Virus record (IMG/VR): IMGVR_UViG_3300031703_000599
Coordinates: 34,609 to 98,608 of that record
Reading direction: 5' to 3' (one strand)
DNA from: a virus
DNA: 64,000 bases
Both the position numbers and the translations under genes were made by a program. This document shows positions 46,670 through 55,281 of the stretch, in pieces. A model generated the notes under the pieces. That model was not told the origin of the DNA, searched no databases, and was given only the letters and a program-made list of their open reading frames with translations. Positions within the stretch are counted from its first letter, which is position 1. Every line of letters starts with the position of its first letter.

Positions 46670-47866
46670 TTAAATGCCCATTGTTGTTTCTATAACAGTT
46701 GTTGTTTTATTGTTATCAATTGTAATGTAATCAGTATTGCTATCTTCTCTTACAATATCTACAGTGTTACAATGGTGTCCGCCATCCCAAAAGTATCTAT
46801 GTCTAAACGGAACAAAGTGTGCTGTAACATTGTGCTTGTCCTGTAATAGACTGTACAGTTCTTCGTTGTACCCGTTTAGTATAACATTCTGTTGATCAAT
46901 ACTAAATGCGTTAACGTCTATAATATTCTCACCCACAAACGGAACCCATTGCTCTATCCAGTTACGGGCGTATTCTACATGCTTGTTGTCTAATACTCCA
47001 CCTTGGTACCATGCGTTGCCAAACTCTGCTTTAGTCTGAGCATGGCCTAGCAATGCGTTTTTCTCTTTCATTGCTAAGTTGCCCTGGTTTGGTAATACAA
47101 TCACATCCCAATTAGGATATGTTGTATCATAGTTTGGTAAATCTTGTAGTGTAAGTATTAGTCCTTGCTTTAGTGTGCTGAACCTTCCATCTTTCATTCC
47201 ACCATTTGTTGTCGCATGATGTATTGTTTTGTGTGCCCATTCAGTCTCAGACCAATCCTTGATCATATGAGGCAATGACTCAATGTTTAGAATATTGCCG
47301 CACTTGTTGATACTTGCTGTAGGATATAAATGTGTTCTAATCTTTCTATCTGCGTCACTCTTTTGATATGGATGCATTATATTCTTTTTAGTTAGCTCGT
47401 CACTTGATACTTCGTTGTGACTCCACCAGTTAGCATATTCTTCTTGTGTTAAGTTTAATTGTATATCTGGATTGTTATAAGGATCAAATATGTTTGCGCC
47501 TGCGGCTTTGTATTTGTCAAACAATGCATCGTAACTTGGGTCATTTGCAAATCTATATAGTACATCGCCTAACGCTATATAATTATCACGTGGACTTAAA
47601 GGTGGACGAGGGATTTCCATATTGTGTGCTAACATACGCTTGGCATCATTGCTTGTTAATACAATATCAGGCTGTTCTATTTCAACACCAAATCCTTCAA
47701 TCTTACTCTTAAATGTTTCTAGGTCTTCATTAGTTTCTTCGCATATACGCTGAGTTAACTGACGTGCTTCCTTGTTCTTAATATAATCAAAGAACTCTGG
47801 AGGGTAACATTTGCCTACCCATGTCTTCTTTAATGGTGCAAATGCTGTGTTTGTATTAACTAACAT
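46670..47866 (-). CDS. Amidinotransferase (GATM-like), 398 aa
   Basis: Starts at ATG 47866 (MLVNTNTAFAPLKKTWVGKC) with an 11-nt overlap with the previous gene. The catalytic end is YFWDGGHHCNTVDIVRE: G-G-x-H-C-x-T carries the His and nucleophilic Cys of the arginine deiminase/amidinotransferase fold. RPPLSPRDNYIALGDVLYR corresponds to the conserved P-R-D/G-D region. The enzyme moves an amidino group from arginine to an amine. The acceptor in the phage is unknown. It ends a four-gene operon terminated at 46631. Confidence 0.75.
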   Translation of the reverse strand: MLVNTNTAFAPLKKTWVGKCYPPEFFDYIKNKEARQLTQRICEETNEDLETFKSKIEGFGVEIEQPDIVLTSNDAKRMLAHNMEIPRPPLSPRDNYIALGDVLYRFANDPSYDALFDKYKAAGANIFDPYNNPDIQLNLTQEEYANWWSHNEVSSDELTKKNIMHPYQKSDADRKIRTHLYPTASINKCGNILNIESLPHMIKDWSETEWAHKTIHHATTNGGMKDGRFSTLKQGLILTLQDLPNYDTTYPNWDVIVLPNQGNLAMKEKNALLGHAQTKAEFGNAWYQGGVLDNKHVEYARNWIEQWVPFVGENIIDVNAFSIDQQNVILNGYNEELYSLLQDKHNVTAHFVPFRHRYFWDGGHHCNTVDIVREDSNTDYITIDNNKTTTVIETTMGI

Positions 47867-48455
47867 GAGGTTGCTTCTTCCTTTGTTCTGATAGCACTGA
47901 TGCAAACAATTCGCTGTCACACACTTCAAATCCAACCAATGGCAATATAGATAACAATCTGTGTGGTGTTGCGTATAGCAATTCATTAATTGACAATTCT
48001 ATAAACTTTGTATCGTTGTATCGCAATGAATGCCTACCCAGGCTTGCACTGACTTTCATACTGTTCCATCGTTCTTCTGTTAGTTTTACAATAGCATTTT
48101 CCCATGCTACATTATATTCAGTGTCAGTGGTCCGTGTAATTAGAATAAGTCTATCTTGTGGTTGCATGTTAGCAAGTGTTTGCTGTATGCAATCATCTAC
48201 GCTGTGAGTATCATCAACTGGCCAACCTGCCCATATCTTATATCCCCATTCAGGAAACTCTCTATCTTTTAAAAATGTGTTAACACTGCTGATGCTTTCT
48301 ATTGCACATAGACTTGCATATGCATGACTACTTCCGTTGTCTGTTAATGGATTGTCAATTACATCTGCACGTACTGTATTAAAGCGTTCTAGCATCCACG
48401 ATACAAAACTACCCATTGCACCAGGTACATAGAATATTACAATATTACTATTCAT
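47856..48455 (-). CDS. Hypothetical protein, 199 aa
   Basis: ATG at 48455 overlaps the previous stop by 8 nt. The start NIVIFYVPGAMGSFVSWMLE resembles sulphotransferase-like P-loops (P-x-x-x-x-S) without the Lys/Arg of the PAPS loop; NAIVKLTEERWNSMKV follows. I do not assign it. It lies between a DUF2061 membrane protein and the amidinotransferase. Confidence 0.55.
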   Translation of the reverse strand: MNSNIVIFYVPGAMGSFVSWMLERFNTVRADVIDNPLTDNGSSHAYASLCAIESISSVNTFLKDREFPEWGYKIWAGWPVDDTHSVDDCIQQTLANMQPQDRLILITRTTDTEYNVAWENAIVKLTEERWNSMKVSASLGRHSLRYNDTKFIELSINELLYATPHRLLSILPLVGFEVCDSELFASVLSEQRKKQPHVS

Positions 48456-48651
48456 CTTGTCCCCATGTGTTGAGATTCCATAATCTCTCATGGAAGTAGA
48501 ATATAATAGTATTAAATGTTAATTGAATAAATGCTATTGCACTACTTGTAGCAATGTCGCCAAGGATGGCCCAGCTGATTAAGAATGTACAGAGTGTTCC
48601 AGTAATTCTCCAACTAATAGTCTTTAGTATACTTCTAACTTTACTATCCAT
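48448..48651 (-). CDS. DUF2061-like membrane protein, 67 aa
   Basis: KTISWRITGTLCTFLISWAI, a second helix, and FYFHERLWN match the short two-helix DUF2061 family (K-x-x-x-W-R-x-x-G-T ... Y-x-x-H-E-R-x-W). Function unknown. ATGA-like overlaps with both neighbours. Confidence 0.8.
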   Translation of the reverse strand: MDSKVRSILKTISWRITGTLCTFLISWAILGDIATSSAIAFIQLTFNTIIFYFHERLWNLNTWGQDE

Positions 48652-49168
48652 TCTTGCTCCACTCTGCGTATAGTCTGCCGTACTTGTCTTCGTCTATGAA
48701 GTCTACAGCGAATCCAAATTGTTCAGCAAATTTGTAATGCTCTTGTTCTGTCCACGGATAGTAAGGAATCATGTTTACCATTTCGTGCTGGTGATCTCTT
48801 ACGCCAGTATTAGTTCTCCAATATATCCTACATTGTGGTGTTAACAAACTTACTACTTTAGTAATTTGTCTTACCATATCTGCGTGGGTTCCGTATTGTA
48901 TACTACCCAAGCATAAAGACACATTGAACAACTCTAGAGGGTTATACGACTCTATGTCTGTTATAACGTCTGCGTTGTTGTTAATAATATCAATGCCAGT
49001 TAAGTTATTGATAATTGATTTAAATTCATTATTGCCGCATCCAACATCAATTACTCTTTCATGTGGAGTAATCTTATCAGCAATTGATTCATTTGAATAT
49101 CTATATTCGGACAGTCTACTTGTCCAATGTTTTCCAAAATATTCTTTGACTATTGCTTTAGTGTCCAT
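48644..49168 (-). CDS. Class I SAM-dependent methyltransferase, 174 aa
   Basis: VIDVGCGNNEFKSIINNLTG is motif I followed by the motif II Asp (IDIIN). It is paralogous to the protein at 59003-59680 (LDLGCGYNEFKGKINNLIGI). The small size implies a small-molecule or tailoring substrate. It heads the amidinotransferase operon. Confidence 0.75.
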   Translation of the reverse strand: MDTKAIVKEYFGKHWTSRLSEYRYSNESIADKITPHERVIDVGCGNNEFKSIINNLTGIDIINNNADVITDIESYNPLELFNVSLCLGSIQYGTHADMVRQITKVVSLLTPQCRIYWRTNTGVRDHQHEMVNMIPYYPWTEQEHYKFAEQFGFAVDFIDEDKYGRLYAEWSKNG

Positions 49169-49189
49169 GCATCAATTCTCTCTATAAAT

Positions 49190-49214
49190 GCACGTCCTAG
49201 ATTCTAGGACGTGC
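49190..49214. terminator. Perfect 11-bp hairpin between operons
   Basis: GCACGTCCTAG (49190-49200), loop ATT, CTAGGACGTGC (49204-49214). It lies between the tctC stop and the next gene. Only AT-rich DNA, not a T-run, follows, so it may be a weak terminator or an mRNA 3'-end stabiliser. Confidence 0.6.
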
Positions 49215-49226
49215 TATAGTGTTATA

Positions 49227-50276
49227 TTACTGTGCTACAATTTCTGGCTTGTATGCTGAATCATAACCTAGTGACTCATTTTGGAATTTCAACATAGTAC
49301 GTAATGCATTCTCTGTTGTGAATGACAAAATGTTGTCTCGGTTGTTATCGCCATCTGCGCCGATTGCCCATTCATAGTTGCCAACTTTCTTAGCAATTGC
49401 TGCAATGGAGTCTGGGTTTTGTGACATAGCTGTTAGTGCTGCTACTAGTTTTGCACGGTCCGGTGAACCCTTCTTAATCCAAAGTGCTTTCTGCATACCA
49501 TCACGGAATGACTTAGATAGCTTGTATCCATCATAGAAGTCTCCACTTGGTGCTACGCCCCACTTCTGTTCAAACAACATCTCAAACTGCAATCCAGGAT
49601 GATTTGGATCATCTGCGTGTGATCCATCTGCTGCTAATAGTCCGTGTGTAAACCATACTTCTGATGATTCATCTTTAGCTACGTGCTTCTTGTATGCTGC
49701 AGGGTTCTCACGTGTATGAGTAAGTTCATTACGTGTGTATGCTAGGCGCCCTGCGCCCTGTTGCATTCCCTTTACCCAAGTAACATTGTCTGAAAAACAA
49801 GATGCATAGTCGTCAGCGGCGCCATCTGGTCCACACACTAGCATCATTATTGCCATCATTTCTGGCAAACGAGCTGAGTCTGCTGCCATTCTAATGTTGT
49901 TGTCTGATGCACCAATCTTACGACCAGTTACAATAGTCAAATTCATCATGCCAATTGAATCATAATCACCGTATTTGTAATCGACTGCATCTAGTAAATA
50001 CTTTAGGGCGTTGCCGCCATTAGAAACCATTACAGTTTTTTCATTATCTTGTAGTCCATTATGGAACTTGTTAAAAGCCAACAAACTACGTCCACCTGGG
50101 ATGTGTTGAATTGTGATTTTCTCTCCATCTAAGAATTTCTCTAGTTCTGCAGCTACAATTGCTGTCCATACTGCTGTGCCGCCGCCTGGCTTCTGCGGTA
50201 CGATAAACGTATAATCCGCTACTGCTGTTGTTGCAAGCATCATGCTTGCGATAATACTAAGTAAAATCTTTTTCAT
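49227..50276 (-). CDS. tctC: TctC/Bug-type substrate-binding protein, 349 aa
   Basis: Signal peptide MKKILLSIIASMMLATTAVA, then YTFIVPQKPGGGTAVWTAIV with the P-G-G-G-T loop of TctC/Bug proteins, and IPGGRSLLAFNKFHNG. In bacteria this periplasmic protein captures tri- or dicarboxylates for the TctA/TctB permease. A long insert with two Cys (LVCGPDGAADDYASCFS) is unusual. It is behind tctA in one operon; no tctB gene follows. Confidence 0.75.
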   Translation of the reverse strand: MKKILLSIIASMMLATTAVADYTFIVPQKPGGGTAVWTAIVAAELEKFLDGEKITIQHIPGGRSLLAFNKFHNGLQDNEKTVMVSNGGNALKYLLDAVDYKYGDYDSIGMMNLTIVTGRKIGASDNNIRMAADSARLPEMMAIMMLVCGPDGAADDYASCFSDNVTWVKGMQQGAGRLAYTRNELTHTRENPAAYKKHVAKDESSEVWFTHGLLAADGSHADDPNHPGLQFEMLFEQKWGVAPSGDFYDGYKLSKSFRDGMQKALWIKKGSPDRAKLVAALTAMSQNPDSIAAIAKKVGNYEWAIGADGDNNRDNILSFTTENALRTMLKFQNESLGYDSAYKPEIVAQ

Positions 50277-50308
50277 TATATTTCTCCATAAGTTTATATA
50301 ATATTTGT

Positions 50309-51802
50309 TTACACAAAATCAATTCGTGCTTTGTTGTAAAATAGTCCCCATATCAGTGCTGCAATTGCTGCTACTGCAAAGAACAATGGTAGTGGATTGA
50401 ATACAATGTCCTGCCATCCATAACCGAATGTATTGAACTGTATCCAACTTGATTCTATTCTTGCACTAAGAATATAACCGATTAAGAAACTAACACGTGA
50501 AAACTTTAAGTATTTCATTGTTAGACCTACTAACATACATATACCCAATACAACATAGTCTTCAATGAAGCCTGTGTACTGTACTGATGCCCACACCAAT
50601 GACGCTAAGATAGGCCAGAAGTAATAAGCAAACGGTATATTAGTAATGTATACTGCATACCTGATGAATCCATAAGCAACTGGAAGAATGATTAACAAAC
50701 TCCACATATAACTGCTTAGTAATACATCAAAGAATCTTTCATCTTGCAGGACGTCCACTGTACCTAGCTCTAAGCCAACGTACATAAACAATCCCATAAT
50801 TATAACTTCAAACGATGCACCTGGAATACCAAACAAGATTGTTGGCACATAACTGGTTGCTTTCTGAGCATTATTTGCTCCTTCGCATCCAATTACACCT
50901 CGTACATTTCCTTGTCCTACAGTGTCGCCGTCCTTGCTAGCAGCTGCAACTGTTTGACTGTAAGCAAACCAGTCTGCAATTGCTCCGCCAATACCTGGGA
51001 TTAATCCAACAAACGCTCCAATAAAGCCTCCTCGTAATCCATCCCATCTGTATATCCAACTATCTTTTATACCCTGTATTAGCTGTTCTTTGATATTGTC
51101 TGCATCTAGTTTTACTGTTTCGTATCGTGTACGGAATGCACTTAGTAGTTCTGGAAACGCTAACAATCCTGCCATAACAGGAATCATTTGCACTCCATCT
51201 GCTAGATATATCCATGGTTCCCACATAAGTGATCCATCCACTATGCTAGGCATTATGGTTGTCCATCGCAGTGTTCCATCATCTGGATCTAATCCAATAT
51301 GACCCACACATACGCCTAATACTAGTGCAATTGCACCTCTAACAAAATACTTACTACTAATGAATACCACACAGGTCATTGCAAATATCAAGAAGGTAAA
51401 CATTTCTGCTGTGCCAAAGTATAATATGATTTTAGTATAGTATGGAAGAAAGAGGAACACCAGTAAGCCCCATATAACTCCATTGACCCAGCTGGTACTA
51501 ATTGCTGCACTTAATGCTCTTGGTGCTTCGCCTCGCCTGGTCATGGGAAATCCATCTACCATTGTGGCAGCGGCACTGCCTGCGCCTGGTATATTCATTA
51601 CAATAGCAGCAAAGCTGTCGCCGATGCTACTTGTAACTACAATTGCTGTTGTAAATACAACTAACATGTATGGATCTTCGAAATAACCAACAAACCCATA
51701 TATAGCAATTAGTCCTACTGTTGCGCCTGCTACTGGAACTAAGCCTATAAAGAATCCATAGACACATCCCATTAACAAAACAATAATATATGATTCAAAC
51801 AT
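50309..51802 (-). CDS. tctA: TctA-type tripartite tricarboxylate transporter permease, 497 aa
   Basis: At least ten hydrophobic helices; SIGDSFAAIVMNIPGAGSAA in the first half and GLIPGIGGAIADWFAYSQTV in the second are the duplicated G-x-P-G-x-x motifs of TctA. FGIPGASFEVIIMG is also typical. It imports carboxylates with sodium or protons. The protein is full length. TctB is not encoded in the window. The 5' untranslated leader is long (about 170 nt). Confidence 0.88.
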   Translation of the reverse strand: MFESYIIVLLMGCVYGFFIGLVPVAGATVGLIAIYGFVGYFEDPYMLVVFTTAIVVTSSIGDSFAAIVMNIPGAGSAAATMVDGFPMTRRGEAPRALSAAISTSWVNGVIWGLLVFLFLPYYTKIILYFGTAEMFTFLIFAMTCVVFISSKYFVRGAIALVLGVCVGHIGLDPDDGTLRWTTIMPSIVDGSLMWEPWIYLADGVQMIPVMAGLLAFPELLSAFRTRYETVKLDADNIKEQLIQGIKDSWIYRWDGLRGGFIGAFVGLIPGIGGAIADWFAYSQTVAAASKDGDTVGQGNVRGVIGCEGANNAQKATSYVPTILFGIPGASFEVIIMGLFMYVGLELGTVDVLQDERFFDVLLSSYMWSLLIILPVAYGFIRYAVYITNIPFAYYFWPILASLVWASVQYTGFIEDYVVLGICMLVGLTMKYLKFSRVSFLIGYILSARIESSWIQFNTFGYGWQDIVFNPLPLFFAVAAIAALIWGLFYNKARIDFV

Positions 51803-51979
51803 TTTTACGCCTTAAAATAACTAATTGCAATGATGAATATGTGCTCGGCACTAGGTAAACATCATTGATGTCTCAACTATGAACCGCTTGCACTCGCTGT
51901 GGTTATGTTAGGAAGGAAGGAAGTTAGAAACCATATGCTCATATGGTTAACTTGCTACTTGTATTTATCTATATAGTAT
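51803..51979 (-). promoter_or_regulatory. Structured 170-nt leader of tctA
   Basis: Between the promoter and tctA the minus strand has AAGTTA ... TAACTT around AACCATATG/CATATGGTT (a combined stem near 51914-51955), a CTTCC repeat three times, ACATCA/TGATGT and GTGC-TCG-GCAC. Such a leader could be an attenuator or riboswitch. A late-like GATAAATAC (51961-51969) lies just downstream of the -10 box. I could not match a known riboswitch. Confidence 0.4.
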
Positions 51980-52008
51980 ATTATACTATGCTATATGTGG
52001 GATGTCAA
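51980..52008 (-). promoter_or_regulatory. Consensus sigma70 promoter TTGACA-17-TATAAT
   Basis: Perfect hexamers (52003-52008, 51980-51985, minus strand) upstream of the tctA leader. Confidence 0.9.
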
Positions 52009-52028
52009 GTTTTATTGTGTGTGTTTTA

Positions 52029-52907
52029 TCATTTATAGTCTCGCCATCTGTCATGCCGTTTATTATGTGCCTGTATTGTTCTATCTATTACAATTGCCAA
52101 GGCAACAATGGATAGTCCACTAATTACTCCAAGCCCAAGATATCCGTTGCCAATTGCGTTCATGACTTGCGAACCTAGTCCTCGCACTCCGATCATTGAT
52201 GCAATAACAACCATTGCTAATGCCATCATGACTGTTTGATTTATTCCACCGAGTATAACATTACGTGCAAGTGGTAATTCTATCAGTGCTAAAATATGCA
52301 TAGGTTTTAATCCCAATGCATGACCTGTTTCAACTAAGTCTTGATTAATTTCTCTAATGCCCAGGTTTGTAAATCTAATCACTGGTGGAATAGCAAATAT
52401 ACATATAGCAATTAAGCCAGGTACTTTGCCTAATCCAAATAACATTATTACTGGAATTAGATATACAAAACTAGGAATGGTTTGCATTAAATCTAGTATA
52501 GGTAGGATTATTCGTTGTGCTATTTTCTTCTTTGCCATTAGTATGCCAGTTGGTATACCAATAACTATACAAACAAATGTACTCACAACAACAATGGCAA
52601 GGGTACGCATAGTATCGTCCCACATGCCAACTAATCCAATCAATATGAAACTAGATATAAATCCTACAATCAGTTTCCAACTTCTCGCTACTTGCCAAAG
52701 CAATACACTTGATAGTATTAAAAATACATACCAAGGTGTAATAAGCAATAAGTTTTCAAACTGTATTAGTATCCATTGAAGTGGGGAGAGAAGTTCTGTT
52801 AACGACTCTCCCCAATTACTAGCAAACTCTCTAAATGTCGCATCGATTGACTTTTTTAAACTAGTTATAGTTTCCCTACCTAACGACGGAAAGTTTGCTT
52901 GTTTCAT
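52029..52907 (-). CDS. proW: ProW-type glycine betaine/proline ABC transporter permease, 292 aa
   Basis: Six or seven hydrophobic helices; GIPTGILMAKKKIAQRIILP, LDLMQTIPSFVYLIPVIMLF and the EAA loop EINQDLVETGHALGLKPMHI match ProW/OpuAB. It forms the membrane channel for quaternary amine import, normally with ATPase ProV. Coupled 1 nt after proX. No ProV ATPase is encoded nearby, so it would need the host ATPase. Confidence 0.9.
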   Translation of the reverse strand: MKQANFPSLGRETITSLKKSIDATFREFASNWGESLTELLSPLQWILIQFENLLLITPWYVFLILSSVLLWQVARSWKLIVGFISSFILIGLVGMWDDTMRTLAIVVVSTFVCIVIGIPTGILMAKKKIAQRIILPILDLMQTIPSFVYLIPVIMLFGLGKVPGLIAICIFAIPPVIRFTNLGIREINQDLVETGHALGLKPMHILALIELPLARNVILGGINQTVMMALAMVVIASMIGVRGLGSQVMNAIGNGYLGLGVISGLSIVALAIVIDRTIQAHNKRHDRWRDYK

Positions 52908-52908
52908 T

Positions 52909-53913
52909 CTAGTTCAACGTTGCTTTAATTTTAGTAGCAATATGGTCTGGGACCCATGTTGTCCAAAGTTCTGGATGTAGCGTTAAGAACTCAACTGCGG
53001 CATCTTCTGCTGTTGCTTGATTATCATCTGACCAAACTAACATTTCTGTTACTACACTGCCATCCAATGACCGTGCTGTTAGATAACTAATTACATCAGC
53101 ATCAAGTCCAGGTGTAACAATAGTTCCTGTTTCTGCTAATGGAAAACTTGAGGGCTGCGGATTGGCGCATTCTTCTGGTGCAACTGAGATACAATCAACC
53201 CAATTACTATCACCTGCGTATCCGATTTCAGAAACAATTGACTTTAGTCCTAAACGACCTACTAATACAGTTGGTGTCCAGTAATAACCAAATGCTGGTT
53301 GTCCTTTGACTACGGCGCCTTCCCAGTATGCATTAAGTCCTGCACCTGAACCTGGGTCTAATAACTTCCAGCCCTTTGCTTCCATGTCGAATGCTACAAA
53401 CAAATTGTCATTGTGCTTTTTACATGACCATCCTTCTGGACAAACTACAATTCCACCTTTAGAAGAATCTTCTGGGTGTGGAAATAAATCTGGTCGTGCT
53501 AATACATCTTCAACTGTATTAAGTCCGAATTCAGTCGAAACATAATTTGGAATATACCATCCTTCTCCTGCACCAACTACTACTTCATCCCTTACTTGAA
53601 TAAGCGTTCCGTTTGCGATGTATTCTTGTGCTGAATCACCAAGTAATGATGTCCATGCTTCGCCAAATATGTTAGGTGAACCAGTTGCCATCATTGATTG
53701 AATTGTTGCGTCAATTCCACCTGGGATTAACTCTACATCATGTCCATATCCATTGGTTAAGATATACGCATCGATGTTCGCAATCATTGACCCTGATTGC
53801 CAATTTAATTCAGCAATTTTAATTTCATCAGCATGTGCAGCGTTGCCAGTTAATGCAAGCATGATTGCTGTCGTGCTCAAGAAACGTGTTATGTGTTTAC
53901 TAGTCATTTTCAT
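52909..53913 (-). CDS. proX: ProX/OpuAC-type substrate-binding protein, 334 aa
   Basis: Signal peptide MKMTSKHITRFLSTTAIMLA ... NAAHA, then IKIAELNWQSGSMIANIDAY and ending in a typical OpuAC domain with several Trp (GWYIPNY, YWTPTVL) that would cage a quaternary amine. The GIDATIQSMMATGSPNIFGE segment fits the family. It starts the proX-proW operon behind its own promoter. Confidence 0.85.
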   Translation of the reverse strand: MKMTSKHITRFLSTTAIMLALTGNAAHADEIKIAELNWQSGSMIANIDAYILTNGYGHDVELIPGGIDATIQSMMATGSPNIFGEAWTSLLGDSAQEYIANGTLIQVRDEVVVGAGEGWYIPNYVSTEFGLNTVEDVLARPDLFPHPEDSSKGGIVVCPEGWSCKKHNDNLFVAFDMEAKGWKLLDPGSGAGLNAYWEGAVVKGQPAFGYYWTPTVLVGRLGLKSIVSEIGYAGDSNWVDCISVAPEECANPQPSSFPLAETGTIVTPGLDADVISYLTARSLDGSVVTEMLVWSDDNQATAEDAAVEFLTLHPELWTTWVPDHIATKIKATLN

Positions 53914-53972
53914 TATATCTCCATTGATATTGATATTATAGTTTATTTTACTTATATAATATAAGTGTATTC

Positions 53973-54001
53973 ATTGTAACATATATAACATATGTTGTCA
54001 A
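53973..54001 (-). promoter_or_regulatory. Sigma70 promoter TTGACA-17-TACAAT with palindrome
   Basis: TTGACA (53996-54001) and TACAAT (53973-53978) on the minus strand. The palindrome AACATATGTT (53987-53996) overlaps the -35 box and could be an operator. Confidence 0.82.
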
Positions 54002-54013
54002 TTCAAAATTAAG

Positions 54014-54595
54014 TTATTTCTTCTTAAATATAGTCATAACATGATATTTTTGGCCCTCATCTATTGTGACTAACGATTTAATAATTTCTTCAGAAACTAT
54101 TTCTAGATAGGTCTGATCTCTCCAGCCCATTAACTGTAACGGGTCTTCTTTGTCAACAATTGATACTGAGGCAATCAGTAGTCCATCATCCTCTAATGAT
54201 TCTGCAAACATCTTAGCACTACTTGAATGTATATGAGATTTATTAAAAGCACCTATGACTGTTATGCATCTGTACTTTTTGGGTAACGGATTATTGTTCA
54301 TATCATGTAATGTCGTAGAACGGTAATTGACAGATTCAAATGTGTTTAACATCTTAGGATTAATATCATATCCATCAATTACATAATCTTTGTTGTTAAA
54401 TCCTATTCCAATTTGTCCGTTGCCACACGCAACATCTGCCATTTCGGTTCCATGTTCAAAATTATCTCTTACCCAGTTGTTCGCATAAGCAATAGGACCG
54501 TCCATCCAACCTGCTTCAATACACCATTTATTATAATCCCAATCTTTATATAATTCGTCCACACTTATATCTAATACATTTTTAAGCCAACTCAT
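54014..54595 (-). CDS. Class I SAM-dependent methyltransferase, 193 aa
   Basis: EMADVACGNGQIGIGF is motif I and VIDGYDINPKML holds the motif II acid. Small size suits a small-molecule methyltransferase. It is the last gene of the biosynthetic operon, coupled to the nitroreductase by ATGA. Confidence 0.75.
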   Translation of the reverse strand: MSWLKNVLDISVDELYKDWDYNKWCIEAGWMDGPIAYANNWVRDNFEHGTEMADVACGNGQIGIGFNNKDYVIDGYDINPKMLNTFESVNYRSTTLHDMNNNPLPKKYRCITVIGAFNKSHIHSSSAKMFAESLEDDGLLIASVSIVDKEDPLQLMGWRDQTYLEIVSEEIIKSLVTIDEGQKYHVMTIFKKK

Positions 54596-55281
54596 TTGTA
54601 ATACTCCACCTTTTCATTTATATTCTGTCTTTCTGTTCTATACTGATTAATACTACTAGTAGTATCTTCATATCCCATGCTCATGCCACAAAGGACTATC
54701 TTGTCTTTATATTCTGGAAATTCTTCTCTTACAATATCAGCATACTCTCCAAGTGAACCCTGCGAACAGGTTGCAAGTCCATTTTCAACTGCTAACAACA
54801 TAATAGATTGTAGGAACATCCCATAGTCTAAATACGAACCTTTGCCCAGTTCTTTGTCAATGAAGAATAATAACATTACGGGCGCATCAAACCCTCTGTA
54901 ATTTTTAGCATATAGTTCGTCTTTACGCTCTATCATTTCTCTAGTAATGCCTAGTTGTGAATATAATGCTAATCCACATGCTTTTCTATTTTCTTTATAC
55001 TTACCAAACCATTTAGTATCCTTTTCAGACTTTTTATCCTGTGGATAATATTCATAATCCATTACAGGTTGCTTACCTGAAATAAATGCATTTTCTAATT
55101 TAGCACATAAATTATTTTTCGCACCACCAGTCAACACTGCTACTTGCCAAGGCTGATGATTATCTCCACTAGGAGATAACATTGATTGTTCTAATATGTG
55201 TTTGACAATAGATATGTCTACTTCCTTATCCAAGTACGCACGTATTGATTTACGTTTTTCTACTGCGTCGCTAACAATCAT
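54592..55281 (-). CDS. Nitroreductase-family flavoprotein, 229 aa
   Basis: VEKRKSIRAYLDKEVDISIV and SPSGDNHQPWQVAVLTG are the FMN-binding motifs, and NGLATCSQGSLGEYADIVRE the C-terminal one. The family reduces nitro groups or oxidises/dehydrogenates tailoring substrates (for example in peptide heterocycle formation). It is inside the biosynthetic operon, where a redox tailoring role is likely. Confidence 0.85.
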   Translation of the reverse strand: MIVSDAVEKRKSIRAYLDKEVDISIVKHILEQSMLSPSGDNHQPWQVAVLTGGAKNNLCAKLENAFISGKQPVMDYEYYPQDKKSEKDTKWFGKYKENRKACGLALYSQLGITREMIERKDELYAKNYRGFDAPVMLLFFIDKELGKGSYLDYGMFLQSIMLLAVENGLATCSQGSLGEYADIVREEFPEYKDKIVLCGMSMGYEDTTSSINQYRTERQNINEKVEYYK

